This document shows positions 1 through 13,249 of a stretch of DNA of 64,000 nucleotides, piece after piece; the stretch's first letter is position 1, and every line of letters begins with the position of its first letter. The notes below the pieces were generated by a model that did no database searches, was not told the origin of the DNA, and worked only from the letters and a program-made list of their open reading frames with translations. Origin of the DNA: Microcebus murinus (lineage: Eukaryota > Chordata > Mammalia > Primates > Cheirogaleidae); assembly GCF_040939455.1 (NCBI RefSeq), contig NC_134119.1, positions 72,897,638 through 72,961,637 on the forward strand, read 5' to 3'. The position numbers and the translations under genes were made by a program.

Positions 1-2440
1 TCTGGCGGTGTCCACTCACCCACGTAGGACGGTCAGGCAGGGCGCAGTGCGGATCTGGCTGTGTCCACTCGCCCACGGGAGACGGGCAGGCAGGGCGCAG
101 TGCGGATCTGGCTGTGTCCACTCGCCCACGGCAGACGGGCAGGCAGGGCGCAGTGCGGATCTGGCTGTGTCCACTCACACACGGCACACGGTAAGGCAGG
201 GCGCAGTGCGGATCGGGCTGTGTCCACTCACCCACGGCAGACGGGCAGGCAGGGCGCAGTATGGATCTGGCTGTGTCCACTAACCCACGGCAGACGGTCA
301 GGCAGGGCGCAGTGCGGATCTGGCTGTGTCCACTCACTCACGGCAGAAGGGCAGGCAAGGCGCAGTGCGGATCTGGCTGTGTCCACTCGCCCACGGGAGA
401 CGGTCAGGCAGGGCGCAGTGCGGATCTGGCTGTGTCCACTCACCCACGGCAGGCTGTCTGGCAGGGCGCAGTGCGGATCTGGCTGTGTCCACTCACCCAC
501 GGCAGACGGTCAGGCAGGGCGCAGTGCGGATCTGGCTGTGTCCACTCGCCCACGCAGACGGGCAGGCAGGGCGCAGTGTGGATCTGGCTGTGTCCACTCA
601 CCCACGGCTGACGGTCAGGCAGGGCGCACTGCGGATCTGGCTGTGTCCACTCACCCACGGCAGGCGGTCAGGCAGGGCGCAGTGCGGATCTGGCTGTGTC
701 CACTCACCCACGGCAGACGGTCAGGCAGTGCGCAGTGCGGATCTGGCTGTGTCCACTCGCCCATGGCAGACGGGCAGGCAGGGCGCAGTGTGGATCTGGC
801 TGTGTCCACTCACCGACGGCAGATGGTCAGGCAGGGCGCAGTGCGGATCTAGCTGTGTCCACTCGCCCACGACAGACGGGCAGGCAGGGCGCAGTGCGGA
901 TCTGGCTGTGTCCACTCGCCCACGGGAGACGGGCAGGCAGGGCGCAGTGCGGATCTGGCGGTGTCCACTCACCCACGAAGGACGGTCAGGCAGGGTGCAG
1001 TGCGGATCTGGCTGTGTCCACTCACCCACGGGAGACAGGCAGGTAGGGTGCAGTGCCGATCTGGCTGTGTCCACTCACCCACTTGAGACGGGCAGGCAAG
1101 GCGCAGTGCGGATCTGGCTGTGTCCACTCACCCACGAGAGGCGGTCAGGCAGGGCGCAGTGTGGATCTGGCTGTGTCCACTCACCCACGGGAGACGGTCA
1201 GGCAGGGCGCAGTGCGGATCTGGCTGTGTCCACTCGCCCACGGGAGACGGGCAGGCAGGGCGCAGTGCGGATCTGGCTGTGTCCACTCGCCCACGGCAGA
1301 CGGGCAGGCAGGGCGCAGTGAGGATCTGGCTGTGTCCACTCACCCACGGCAGACGGTAAGGCAGGGCGCAGTGCGGATCGGGCTGTGTCCACTCACCCAC
1401 GGCAGACGGGCAGGCAGGGCGCAGTATGGATCTGGCTGTGTCCACTCACCCACGGCAGACGGTCAGGCAGGGCGCAGTGCGGATCTGGCTGTGTCCACTC
1501 ACCCACGGCAGAAGGGCAGGCAAGGCGCAGTGCGGATCTGGCTGTGTCCACTCGCCCACGGGAGACGGTCAGGCAGGGCGCAGTGCGGATCTTGCTGTGT
1601 CCACTCACCCACGGCAGGCTGTCTGGCAGGGCGCAGTGCGGATCTGGCTGTGTCCACTCACCCACGGCAGACGGTCAGGCAGGGCGCAGTGCGGATCTGG
1701 CTGTGTCCACTCGCCCACGCAGACGGGCAGGCAGGGCGCAGTGTGGATCTGGCTGTGTCCACTCACCCACGGCTGACGGTCAGGCAGGGCGCAGTGCGGA
1801 TCTGGCTGTGTCCACTCACCCACGGCAGGCGGTCAGGCAGGGCGCAGTGCGGATCTGGCTGTGTCCACTCACCCACGGCAGACGGTCAGGCAGTGCGCAG
1901 TGCGGATCTGGCTGTATCCACTCGCCCATGGCAGACGGGCAGGCAGGGCGCAGAGTGCATCTGGCTGTGTCCACTCACCGACGGCAGACGGTCAGGCAGG
2001 GCGCAGTGCGGATCTAGCTGTGTCCACTCGCCCACGACAGACGGGCAGGCAGGGCGCAGTGCGGATCTGGCTGTGTCCACTCGCCCACTGGAGACGGGCA
2101 GGCAGCGCGCAGTGCGGATCTGGCTGTGTCCACTCACCCACGGGAGACAGGCAGGCAGGGCGCAGTGCGGATCTGGCTGTGTCCACTCACTGACGGGAGA
2201 CGGGCAGGCAGGGCGCAGTGCGGATCTGTCTGTGTCCACTCACCCACGGGAGACGTGCAGGCAGGGCGCAGTGCGGATCTGGCGGTGTCCACTCACCCAC
2301 GAAGGACGGTCAGGCAGGGTGCAGTGCGGATCTGGCTGTGTCCACTCACCCACGGGAGACGGACAGGTAGGGTGCAGTGCGGATCAGGCTGTGTCCACTC
2401 ACCCACGTGAGACGGGCAGGCAAGTCGCAGTGCGGATCTG
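1..2440 (+). repeat. 22-unit higher-order repeat, two diverged copies (period about 1,165 bp)
   Basis: The order of unit subtypes between about 40 and 1,100 recurs 1,165 bp downstream, which is 22 units less one base. The missing base is the 52-bp unit CCCACGCAGACGG found near 552 and again near 1,717. Shared markers include the GCAGGCTGTCTGGCAG unit near 448 and 1,613, and the CTAGCTG unit near 848 and 2,013. After about 2,125 the second copy carries about three extra units, so the GAAGGACGG unit at 976 reappears at 2,301 rather than at 2,141. The copies differ at scattered bases, so this duplication is older than the 12-kb one. Confidence 0.85.
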
Positions 2441-2485
2441 GCTTGTCCACTCACCTACGGGAGACGGTCAGGCAGGGCGCAGTGC
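2434..2485 (+). repeat. 52-bp marker unit GGCTTGTCC
   Basis: This unit reads GGCTTGTCCACTCACCTACG, with one base lost from the usual GGCTGTGTCC and T in place of C in CACCTACG. The same variant recurs near 42,903, 46,504, 49,099, 49,945, 51,847, 53,226, 55,978, 57,141 and 61,271. It nearly always follows a GTGAGACGGG unit with CAAGGCGCAG, so it marks a defined place in an ordered cassette. It is abundant after 42 kb, appears once near the left end, and is absent from the 12-kb duplication. There the full-length GGCTGTGTCC form with CACCTACG occupies the same slot. Confidence 0.9.
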
Positions 2486-2959
2486 GGATCTGGCTGTGTC
2501 CACTCGCCCAGGGGAGACGGGCAGGCAGGGCGCAGTGCGGATCTGGCTGTGTCTACTCACCCACGGGAGACGCGCAGGCAGGGCGCAGTGCGGATCTGGC
2601 TGTGTCCACTCACCGACGGGAGACGGGCAGGCAGGGCGCAGTGCGGATCTGGCTGTGTCCACTCACCCACGGCAGAAGGGCAGGCAGGGCGCAGTGCGGA
2701 TCTGGCTTTGTCCACTCGCCCACGGGAGACGGGCAGGCAGGGCGCAGTTCGGATCTGGCTGTGTCCACTCACCCACGGGAGACGGGCATGCAGGGCGCAG
2801 TGCAGATCTGGCTGTGTCCACTCACCCACGGGAGACGGGCAGGCAGGGCACAGTGCGGATCTGGCTGTGTTTACTCACTGACGGGAGACGGGCAGGCAAG
2901 GCGCAGTGCGGATCTGGCTGTGTCCACAAACCCACGGCAGATGGTCAGGTAGGGTGCAG

Positions 2960-4525
2960 TGCGGATCTGGCTGTGTCCACTCACCCACGGCAGAAGGGTA
3001 GGCAGGGCGCAGTGCGGATCTGGCTGTGTCCACTCGCCCCCGGGAGACGGGCAGGCAGGGCGCAGTGCGGATCTGGCTGTGTCCACTCACCCACGGCAGG
3101 CGGTTAGGCAGGGCGCAGTGCGGATCTGGCTGTGTCCACTCACCCACGGCAGAAGGGCAGGCAGGGCGCAGTGCGGATCTGGCTGTGTCCACTCGCCCAC
3201 GGGCGACGGGCAGGCAGGGCGCAGTGCGGATCTGGCTGTGTCCACTCACCCACGGCAGTCGGTCAGGCAGGGCGCAGTGCGGATCTGCCTGTGTCCACTC
3301 GCCCACGGGTGACGGGCAGGCAGGGCGCAGTGCGGATCTGGCTGTGTACACTCACCCACGGCAGGCGGTCAGGCAGGGCGCAGTGTGGATCTGGCTGTGT
3401 CCACTCACCCACGTCAGACGGTCAGGCAGGGCGCAGTGCGGATCTGGCTGTGTCCACTCGCCCACGGCAGACGGGCAGGCAGGGCGCAGTGCGGATCTGG
3501 CTGTGTACACTCGCCCACGGCAGACGGTCAGGCAGGGCGCAGTGCGGATCGGGCTGTGTCCACAAGCCCACGGCAGACGGGCAGGCAGGGCGCAGTGCGG
3601 ATCTGGCTGTGTCCACTCACCCACGGCAGACGGTCAGGCAGGGCGCAGTGCGGATCTGGCTGTGTCCACTCACCCACGGGAGAAGGGCAGGCAGGGCGCA
3701 GTGCGGATCTGGCTGTGTCCACTCGCCCCCGGGAGACGGGCAGGCAGGGCGCAGTGCGGATCTGGCTGTGTCCACTCACCCACGGCAGGCGGTCAGGCAG
3801 GGCGCAGTGCGGATCTGGCTGTGTCCACTCACCCACGGCAGAAGGGCAGGCAGGGCGCAGTGCGGATCTGGCTGTGTCCACTCGCCCACGGGAGACGGGC
3901 AGGCAGGGCGCAGTGCGGATCTGGCTGTGTCCACTCACCCATGGCAGTCGGTCAGGCAGGGCGCAGTGCGGATCTGCCTGTGTCCACTCGCCCACGGGTG
4001 ACTGGCAGGCAGGGCGCAGTGCGGATCTGGCTGTGTACACTCACCCACGGCAGGCGGTCAGGCAGGGCGCAGTGTGGATCTGGCTGTGTCCACTCACCCA
4101 CGTCAGACGGTCAGGCAGGGCGCAGTGCGGATCTGGCTGTGTCCACTCGCCCACGGCAGACGGGCAGGCAGGGCGCAGTGCGGATCTGGCTGTGTCCACT
4201 CGCCCACGGCAGACGGTCAGGCAGGGCGCAGTGCGGATCGGGCTGTGTCCACAAGCCCACGGCAGACGGGCAGGCAGGGCGCAGTGCGGATCTCGCTGTG
4301 TCCACTCACCCACGGCAGACGGTCAGGCAGGGCGCAGTGCGGATCTGGCTGTGTCCACTCACCCACGGCAGAAGGGCAGGCAGGGCGCAGTGCGGATCTG
4401 GCTGTGTCCACTCGCCCCCGGGAGACGGGCAGGCAGGGCGCAGTGCGGATCTGGCTGTGTCCACTCACCCACGGCAGGCGGTCAGGCAGGGCGCAGTGCG
4501 GATCTGGCTGTGTCCACTCACCCAC
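2960..4525 (+). repeat. 13-unit higher-order repeat (689 bp), about 2.3 copies
   Basis: Subtype order repeats every 689 bp, exactly 13 x 53. The copies run about 2,960-3,648 and 3,649-4,337, with a partial third to about 4,525. The unit with CGCCCCCGGGAG, which creates a CCCGGG site, occurs near 3,035, 3,724 and 4,413. The rare CCACAAGCCC unit occurs near 3,562 and 4,251, and ATCTGCCTGTG near 3,284 and 3,973. The third copy diverges near 4,525. The exact multiple of 53 indicates register-preserving unequal exchange. Confidence 0.88.
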
Positions 4526-5189
4526 GGCAGACGGTCAGGCAGGGCGCAGTGCGGATCTGGCTGTGTCCACTCGCCCACAGCAGACGGGCATGCAGGGCGC
4601 AGTGTGGATCTGGCTGTGTCCACTCACCCACGGGAGACAGGCAGGCAGGGCGCAGTGCGGATCTGGCTGTGTACACTCACCCACGGCAGGCGGTCAGGCA
4701 GGGCGCAGTGCGGATCTGGCTGTGTCGACTCACCCACGGCAGACGGTCAGGTAGTGCGCAGTGCGGATCTGGCTGTGTCCACTCGCCCACGGCAGACAGG
4801 CAGGCAGGGCGCAGTGTGGATCTGGCTGTGTCCACTCACCGAAGGCAGACGGTCAGGCAGGGTGCAGTGCGAATCTGGCTGTGTCCACTCGCCCACGACA
4901 GACGGGCAGGCAGGGCGCAGTGCGGATCTGGCTGTGTCCACTCGCCCACGGGACACGGGCAGGCAGCGCGCAGTGCGGATCTGGCTGTGTCCACTCACCC
5001 ACGGGAGACGGGCAGGCAGGGCGCAGTGCGGATCTGGCTGTGTCCACTCACTGACGGGAGTCGGGCAGGCAGGGCGCAGTGAGGATCTGGCTGTGTCCAC
5101 TCACCCACGGGAGACGGGCAGGCATGGCGCAGTGCGGATATGGCAGTGTCCACTCACCCACGAAGGACGGTCAGGCAGGGTGCAGTGCG

Positions 5190-6459
5190 GATCTGGCTGT
5201 GTCCACTCACCCACGGGAGACGGGCAGGTAGGGCTCAGCGCGGATCCTGCTGTGTCCACTCACCCACGTGAGACGGGCAGGCAAGTCGCAGTGCGGATCT
5301 GGCTGTGTCCACTCACCCACGGGAGACGGTCAGGCAGGGCGCAGTGCGGATCTTGCTGTGTCCACTGACCCACGGCAGACGGGCAGGCAGGGCGCAGTGT
5401 GGATCTGGCTGTGTCCACTCACCCACGGCAGACGGTCAGGCAGGGCACAGTGCGGATCTGGCTGTGTCCACTCACCCACGACAGGCGGTCTGGCAGGGCG
5501 CAGTGCGGATCTGGCTCTGTCCACTCACCCACGGCAGACGGTCAGGCAGTGCGCAGTGCGGATCTGGCTGTGTCCGCTCGCCCACGGCAGACGGGCAGGC
5601 AGGGCGCAGTGCGGATCTGGCTGTGTCCACTCGCCCACGGCAGACGGGCAGGCAGGGCGCAGTGCGGATCTGGCTGTGTCCACTCACCCACGGCAGACGG
5701 GCAGGCAGCGCGCAGTGCGGATCTGGCTGTGTCCACTCACCCACGGGAGACGGTCAGGCAGGGCGCAGTGCGGATCTGGCTGTGTCCACTCACCCACGGG
5801 ACAGGGTCAGGCAGTACGCAGTGCGGATATGGCTGTGTCCATTCGCCCACGACAGACGGGCAGGCAGCGCGCAGTGCAGATCTGGCTGTTTCCACTCGCC
5901 CACGGGAGACGGGCAGGCAGCGCGCAGTGCGGATCTGGCTGTGTCCACTCACCCACGGAAGGCGGTTAGGCAGGCTACAGTGCGGATCTGGCTGTGTCCA
6001 CTCACCCACGGCAGACGGTCAGGCAGGGCGCAGTGCGGATCTGGCTGTGTCCACTCGCCCACGCAGACGGGCAGGCAGGGCGCAGTTCGGATCTGGCTGT
6101 GTCCACTCACCCACGGGAGACGGCAGGCAGGGCGCAGTGCGGATCGGGCTGTGTCCACTCACCCACGGCAGACGGTCAGGCAGGGCGCAGTGCGGATCGG
6201 GCTGTGTCCACTCACCCACGGCAGAAGGGCAGGCAGGGCGCAGTGCGGATCTGGCTGTGTCCACTCGCCCACGGGAGACGGGCAGGCAGGGCGCAGTGCG
6301 GATCTGGCTGTGTCCACTCACCCACGGCAGGCGGTCAGGCAGGGCGCAGTGCGGATCTGGCTGTTTCCACTCACCCACGGCAGGCTGTCAGGCAGTGCGC
6401 AGTGCGAATCTGGCTGTGTCCACTCACACACGGCAGACGGTCAGGCAGGGCGCAGTGCG
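5190..6459 (+). repeat. 24-unit tandem duplication, copy A (1,270 bp)
   Basis: This block is followed directly by a near-identical block shifted by 1,270 bp, which is 24 units less two bases from two 52-bp units. Diagnostic shared variants are CGCGGATCCTGCTG near 5,229 and 6,499, CAGGCTACAGTGC near 5,971 and 7,241, GTGTCCGCTCG near 5,571 and 6,841, and AGGCAGTACGCAG near 5,811 and 7,081. Homology to the second copy starts just right of the GAAGGACGG unit at 5,161. Only a few substitutions separate the copies, so this is a fairly recent event. Confidence 0.9.
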
Positions 6460-7748
6460 GATCTGGCTGTGTCCACTCACCCACGGGAGACGGGCAGGTA
6501 GGGCACAGCGCGGATCCTGCTGTGTCCACTCACCCACGTGAGACGGGCAGGCAAGTCGCAGTGCGGATCTGGCTGTGTCCACTCACCCACGGGAGACGGT
6601 CAGGCAGGGCGCAGTGCGGATCTTGCTGTGTCCACTGACCCACGGCAGACGGGCAGGCAGGGCGCAGTGTGGATCTGGCTGTGTCCACTCACCCACGGCA
6701 GACGGTCAGGCAGGGCACAGTGCGGATCTGGCTGTGTCCACTCACCCACGACAGGCGGTCAGGCAGGGCGCAGTGCGGATCTGGCTCTGTCCACTCACCC
6801 ACGGCAGACGGTCAGGCAGTGCGCAGTGCGGATCTGGCTGTGTCCGCTCGCCCACGGCAGACGGGCAGGCAGGGCGCAGTGCGGATCTGGCTGTGTCCTC
6901 TCGCCCACGGCAGACGGGCAGGCAGGGCGCAGTGCGGATCTGGCTGTGTCCACTCACCCACGGCAGACGGGCAGGCAGCGCGCAGTGCGGATCTGGCTGT
7001 GTCCACTCACCCACGGGAGACGGTCAGGCAGGGCGCAGTGCGGATCTGGCTGTGTCCACTCACCCACGGGAGAGGGTCAGGCAGTACGCAGTGCAGATAT
7101 GGCTGTGTCCATTCGCCCACGACAGACGGGCAGGCAGTGCGCAGTGCAGATCTGGCTGTTTCCACTCGCCCACGGGAGACGGGCAGGCAGCGCGCAGTGC
7201 GGATCTGGCTGTGTCCACTCACCCACGGAAGGCGGTTAGGCAGGCTACAGTGCGGATCTGGCTGTGTCCACTCACCCACGGCAGACGGTCAGGCAGGGCG
7301 CAGTGCGGATCTGGCTGTGTCCACTCGCCCACGCAGACGGGCAGGCAGGGCGCAGTTCGGATCTGGCTGTGTCCACTCACCCACGGGAGACGGCAGGCAG
7401 GGCGCAGTGCGGATCGGGCTGTGTCCACTCACCCACGGCAGACGGTCAGGCAGGGCGCAGTGCGGATCGGGCTGTGTCCACTCACCCACGGCAGAAGGGC
7501 AGGCAGGGCGCAGTGCGGATCTGGCTGTGTCCACTCGCCCACGGGAGACGGGCAGGCAGGGCGCAGTGCGGATCTGGCTGTGTCCACTCACCCACGGCAG
7601 GCGGTCAGGCAGGGCGCAGTGCGGATCTGGCTGTTTCCACTCACCCACGGCAGGCTGTCAGGCAGTGCGCAGTGCGAATCTGGCTGTGTCCACTCACACA
7701 CGGCAGACGGTCAGGCAGGGCGCAGTGCGGATCTGGCTGTGTCCACTC
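6460..7748 (+). repeat. 24-unit tandem duplication, copy B
   Basis: This is the second copy of the 1,270-bp block. Single-base differences from copy A include GGGCACAGC here against GGGCTCAGC in A (near 6,494 and 5,224), GTGTCCTCTCG near 6,894 against GTGTCCACTCG, and GCAGTGCGCAG near 7,136 against GCAGCGCGCAG. The copies part near 7,749, where this one continues into a CTCGCCCACGG unit and copy A runs into the junction. A further relative begins near 12,060 and carries the same GTGAGACGGG unit with CAAGTCGCAG. Confidence 0.88.
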
Positions 7749-9046
7749 GCCCACGGCAGACGGGCAGGCAGGGCGCAGTCCGGATCTGGCTGTGTCCACT
7801 CGCCCACTGGAGACGGGCAGGCAGGGCGCAGTGTGCATCTGGCTGTGTCCATTCGCCCACGGGAGACGGGCAGGCAGGGCGCAATGCGGATCTGGCTGTG
7901 TCCACTCACCCACGACAGGCGGTCAGGTAGGGCGCAGTGCGGATCTGGCTGTGTCTACTTACCCACGGCAGATGGTCAGGCAGTGCACAGTGCGGATCTG
8001 GCTGTGTCCGCTCGCCCACGGCAGACGGGCAGGCAGGGCGCAGTGTGGATCTGGCTGTGTCCACTCACCCACGGGAGACGGGCAGGCAGGTCGCAGTGCG
8101 GATCTGGCTGTGTCCACTCACCCACGGGAGACGGGCAGGCAGGGCGCAGTGTGGATCTGGCTGTGTCCACTCACCCACGGCAGACGGTCAGGCAGGGCAC
8201 AGTGCGGATCTGGCTGTGTCCACTCACCCACGACAGGCGGTCAGGCAGGGCGCAGTGCGGATCTGGCTCTGTCCACTCACCCACGGCAGACGGTCAGGCA
8301 GTGCGCAGTGCGGATCTGGCTGTGTCCGCTCGCCCACGGCAGACGGGCAGGCAGGGCGCAGTGTGGATCTGGCTGTTTCCACTCACCCACAGCAGACGGT
8401 CAGGCAGGGCGCAGTGCGGATTTGGCTGTGTCCACTCGCCCACGGCAGACGGGCAGGCAGGGCGCAGTGCGGATCTGGCTGTGTCCACTCACCCACGGCA
8501 GACGGGCAGGCAGCGCGCAGTGCGGATCTGGCTGTGTCCACTCACCCACGGGAGACGGGCAGGCAGGGCGCAGTGCGGATCTGGCTGTGTCCACTCACCC
8601 ACGGGAGAGGGTCAGGCAGTGCGCAGTGCGGATATGGCTGTGTCCATTCGCCCACGACAGACGGGCAGGCAGCGCGCAGTGCAGATCTGGCTGTTTCCAC
8701 TCGCCCACGGGAGACGGGCAGGCAGCGCGCAGTGCGGATCTGGCTGTGTCCACTCACCCACGGAAGGCGGTTAGGCAGGTTGCACTGCGGATCTGGCTGT
8801 GTCCACTCACCCACGGCAGACGGTCAGGCAGGGTGCAGTGCGGATCTGGCGGTGTCCACTCGCCCACGGCAGACGGGCAGGCAGGGCGCAGTTCGGATCT
8901 GGCTGTGTCCACTCACCCACGGGAGACCGGCAGGCAGGGCGCAGTGCGGATCTGGCTGTGTCCACTCGCCAACGGGAGACGGGCAGGCAGGGCGCAGTGC
9001 GGATCTGGCTGTGTCCACTCACTGACGGGAGACGGGCAGGCAAGGC
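7370..9046 (+). repeat. 1.7-kb block repeated 5,880 bp downstream (left copy)
   Basis: Between about 7,370 and 9,046 the order and fine variants of the units match 13,250-14,926 at a constant shift of 5,880 bp. Shared rare variants are TGTCTACTTACCC near 7,952 and 13,832, CAGTCCGGATC near 7,777 and 13,657, GGCTGTTTCC near 8,371 and 14,251, and the 52-bp unit AGACGGCAGG near 7,389 and 13,269. Left of 7,370 the two sequences stop agreeing in register. The shift is about 111 units less three bases. Confidence 0.8.
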
Positions 9047-9689
9047 GCAGTGCGGATCTGGCTGTGTCCACTCACCCACGGGAGACGGGCAGGCAGGGCG
9101 CAGTGCGGATCTGGCTGTGTCCACTCACCCACGGCAGACGGTAGGGCAGGGCGCAGTGCGGATCTGGCTGTGTCCACTCACCCACGGGAGACGGCAGGCA
9201 GGGCGCAGTGCGGATCTGGCTGTGTCCACTCACCCACGGCAGACGGTCAGGCAGGGCGCAGTGCGGATCGGGCTGTGTCCACTCACCCACGGCAGAAGGG
9301 CAGGCAGGGCGCAGTGCGGATCTGGCTGTGTCCACTCGCCCACGGGAGACGGGCAGGCAGGGCGCAGTGCGGATCTGGCTGTGTCCACTCACCCACGGCA
9401 GGCGGTCAGGCAGGGCGCAGTGCGGATCTGGCTGTGTCCACTCACCCACGGAAGACGGGCATGCAGGGCGCAGTGCGAATCTGGCTATGTCCACTCACAC
9501 ACGGCAGACGGTCAGGCAGGGCGCAGTGCGGATCTGGCTGTGTCCACTCGCCCACGGCAGACGGGCAGGCAGGGCGCAGTCCGGATCTGGCTGTGTCCAC
9601 TCGCCCACTGGAGACGGGCAGGCAGGGCGCAGTGCGGATCTGGCTGTGTCCACTCACCCACGGGAGACGGGCAGGCAGGGCGCAGTGCG

Positions 9690-10370
9690 GATCTGGCTGT
9701 GTCCACTCACCCACGACAGGCGGTCATGTAGGGCGCAGTGTGGATCTGGCTGTGTCTACTTACCCACGGCAGATGGTCAGGCAGTGCACAGTGCGGATCT
9801 GGCTGTGTCCGCTCGCCCACGGCAGACGGGCAGGCAGGGCGCAGTGTGGATCTGGCTGTGTCCACTCACCCACGGGAGACGGGCAGGCAGGGCGCAGTGC
9901 GGATCTGGCTGTGTCCACTCACCCACGGGAGACGGGCAGGCAGGGCGCAGTGCGGATCTGGCTGTGTCCACTCACCCACGGGAGAGGGTCAGGCAGGGCG
10001 CAGTGCGGATCTGGCTGTGTCCACTCACCTACGGCAGACGGGCAGGCAGGGCGCAGTGCGGATATGGCTGTGTCCACTCGCCCACGACAGAAGGGCAGGC
10101 AGCGCGCAGTGCGGATCTGGCTGTGTCCACTCGCCCACGACAGACGGGCAGGCAGGGCGCAGTGCGGATCTGGCTGTGTCCACTCGCCCACGGGAGACGG
10201 GCAGGCAGCGCGCAGTGCGGATCTGGCTGTGTCGACTCACCCACGGGAGACGGGCAGGCAGGGCGCAGTGCGGATCTGGCTGTGTCCACTCACTGACGGG
10301 AGACGGGCAGGCAGCGCGCAGTGCGGATCTGGCTGTGTCCACTCACCCACGGGAGACGGGCAGGCAGGGC
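9690..10370 (+). repeat. 0.7-kb block repeated about 5,298 bp downstream (left copy)
   Basis: This stretch matches about 14,988-15,668. It shares GCGGTCATGTAGGG near 9,721 and 15,019, TGTCTACTTACCC near 9,753 and 15,051, and the CTCACCTACGG unit near 10,023 and 15,321. The shift is 582 bp shorter than the 5,880 bp of the block to its left, about 11 units. So the right-hand region lost about 11 units, or the left-hand one gained them, after the original duplication. Confidence 0.72.
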
Positions 10371-12059
10371 GCAGTGCGGAACTGGCGGTGTCCACTCACC
10401 CACGAAGGACGGTCAGGCAGGGTGCAGTGCGGATCTGGCGGTGTCCACTCACCCACGGGAGACGGGCAGGTAGGGCGCAGTGCGGATCTGGCTGTGTCCA
10501 CTCACCCACGTGAGACAGGCAGGCAAGGCGCAGTGCGGATCTGGCTGTGTCCACTGACCCACGGCAGACGGGCAGGCAGGGCGCAGTGCGGATCTGGCTG
10601 TGTCCACTCGCCCACGCAGACGGGCAGGCAGGGCGCAGTGTGGATCTGGCTGTGTCCACTCACCCACGGCTGACGGTCAGGCAGGGCGCAGTGCGGATCT
10701 GGCTGTGTCCACTCACCCCCGGCAGGCGGTCAGGCAGGGCGCAGAGCGGATCTGGCTGTGTCCACTCACCCACGGCAGACGGTCAGGCAGTGCGCAGTTC
10801 GGATCTGGCTGTGTCCACTCGCCCACGGCAGACGGGCAGGCAGGGCGCAGTGTGGATCTGGCTGTGTCCACTCACCGACGGCAGACGGTCAGGCAGGGCG
10901 CAGTGCGGATCTAGCTGTGTCCACTCGCCCACGACAGACGGGCAGGCAGGGCGCAGTGCGGATCTGGCTTTGTCCACTCGCCCACGGGAGACGGGCAGGC
11001 AGCGCGCAGTGCGGATCTGGCTGTGTCCACTCACCCACGGGAGACGGGCAGGCAGGGCGCAGTGCGGATCTGGCTGTGTCCACTCACTGACGGGAGACGG
11101 GCAGGCAGGGCGCAGTGCGGATCTGGCTGTGTCCACTCACCCACGGGAGACGGGCAGGCAGGGCGCAGTGTGGATCTGGCGGTGTCCACTCACCCACGAA
11201 GGACGGTCAGGCAGGGTGCAGTGCGGATCTGGCGGTGTCCACTCACCCACGGGAGACGGACAGGTAGGGTGCAGTGCGGACCAGGCTGTGTCCACTCACC
11301 CACGTGAGACGGGCAGGCAAGGCGCAGTGCGGATCTGGCTGTGTCCACTCACCTATGGGAGACGGTCAGGCAGGGCGCAGTGCGGATCTGGCAATGTCCA
11401 CTCGCCCACGGGAGACGGGCAGGCAGGGCGCAGTGCGGATCTGGCTGTGTCCACTCACCGACGGGAGACGGGCAGGCAGGGCGCAGTGCGGATCTGGCTG
11501 TGTCCACTCACCCACGGCTGAAGGGCAGGCAGGGCGCAGTGCGGATCTGGCTGTGTCCACTCACCGACGGGAGACGGGCAGGCAGGGCGCAGTGCGGATC
11601 TGGCTGTTTCCACTCACCCACGGCTGAAGGGCAGGCAGGGCGCAGTGCGGATCTGGCTGTGTCCAATCGCCCACGGGGGACGGGCAGGCAGGGCGCAGTG
11701 CGGATCTGGCTGTGTCCACTCACCCACGGCAGGCGGTCCGGCAGGGCGCAGTGCGGATCTGGCTGTGTCCACTCACCCACGGCAGACGGTCAGGCAGGGC
11801 GCAGTGCGGATCTGGCTGTGTCCACTCGCCCACGGCAGACGGACAGGCAGGGCGCAGTGTGGATCTGGCTGTGTCCACTCACCGACGGCAGACGGTCAGG
11901 CAGGGCGCAGTGCGGAACTGGCTGTGTCCACTCAGCCACGACAGACCGGCAGGCAGGGCGCAGTGCGGATCTGGCTGTGTCCACTCGCCCACGGGAGACG
12001 GGCAGGCAGTGCGCAGTGCGGATCTGGCTGTGTCCACTCACCGACGGGAGACGGGCAGG
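10371..12059 (+). repeat. Ordered cassette stretch with GAAGGACGG units
   Basis: Two cassettes are visible here, marked by GAAGGACGG units at about 10,403 and 11,198. In each, a GGCGGTG unit carrying GAAGGACGGTC is followed by a GGGAGACGG unit with AGGTAGGG, then a GTGAGAC unit with CAAGGCGCAG. The same order recurs near 2,300, 5,160 and 16,651, and throughout 18-22 kb. A 52-bp CCCACGCAGACGG unit lies near 10,611. The stretch has relatives near 16,480-16,970 at a shift of 6,251 bp, and near 62,300-63,200. Confidence 0.75.
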
Positions 12060-13249
12060 TAGGGCGCAGCGCGGATCTGGCTGTGTCCACTCACCCACGT
12101 GAGACGGGCAGGCAAGTCGCAGTGCGGATCTGGCTGTGTCCACTCACCCACGGGAGACGGTCAGGCAGGGCGCAGTGCGGATCTTGCTGTGTCCACTGAC
12201 CCACGGCAGACGGGCAGGCAGGGCGCAGTGTGGATCTGGCTGTGTCCACTCACCCACGGCAGACGGTCAGGCAGGGCACAGTGCGGATCTGGCTGTGTCC
12301 ACTGACCCACGACAGGCGGTCAGGCAGGGCGCAGTGCGGATCTGGCTCTGTACACTCACCCACGGCAGACGGTCAGGCAGTGCGCAGTGCGGATCTGGCT
12401 GTGTCCGCTCGCCCACGGCAGACGGGCAGGCAGGGCGCAGTGTGGATCTGGCTGTGTCCACTCACCCACAGCAGACGGTCAGGCAGGGCGCAGTGCGGAT
12501 CTGGCTGTGTCCACTCGCCCACGGCAGACGGGCAGGCAGGGCGCAGTGCGGATCTGGCTGTGTCCACTCACCCACGGCAGACGGGCAGGCAGCGCGAAGT
12601 GCGGATCTGGCTGTGTCCACTCACCCACGGGAGACGGTCAGGCAGGGCGCAGTGCGGATCTGGCTGTGTCCACTCACCCACGGGAGAGGGTCAGGCAGTA
12701 CGCAGTGCGGATATGGCTGTGTCCATTCGCCCACGACAGACGGGCAGGCAGCGCGCAGTGCAGATCTGGCTGTTTCCACTCGCCCACGGGAGACGGGCAG
12801 GCAGCGCGCAGTGCGGATCTGGCTGTGTCCACTCACCCACGGAAGGCGGTTAGGCAGGCTACAGTGCGGATCTGGCTGTGTCCACTCACCCACGGCAGAC
12901 GGTCAGGCAGGGTGCAGTGCGGATCTGGTGGTGTCCACTGGCCCACGGCAGACGGGCAGGCAGGGCGCAGTTCGGATCTGGCTGTGTCCACTCACCCACG
13001 GGAGACCGGCAGGCAGGGCGCAGTGCGGATCTGGCTGTGTCCACTCGCCAACGGGAGACGGGCAGGCAGGGCGCAGTGCGGATCTGGCTGTGTCCACTCG
13101 CCCATGGCAGACGGGCAGGCAAGGCGCAGTGCGGATCTGGCTGTGTCCACTCACCCACGGGAGACGGGCAGGCAGGGCGCAGTGCGGATCTGGCTGTGTC
13201 CACTCACCCACGGCAGACGGTCAGGCAGGTTGCAGTGCGGATCTGGCTG

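Noticed and set aside
3080..3110. Telomere-like TTAGGC in GCGGTTAGGCAGG (also near 5,964, 7,234, 8,770, 12,849, 14,649 and 26,778)
   Set aside because: Each is a single hexamer made by one C-to-T change in the usual GGTCAGGC; there is no tandem run of a telomeric motif.
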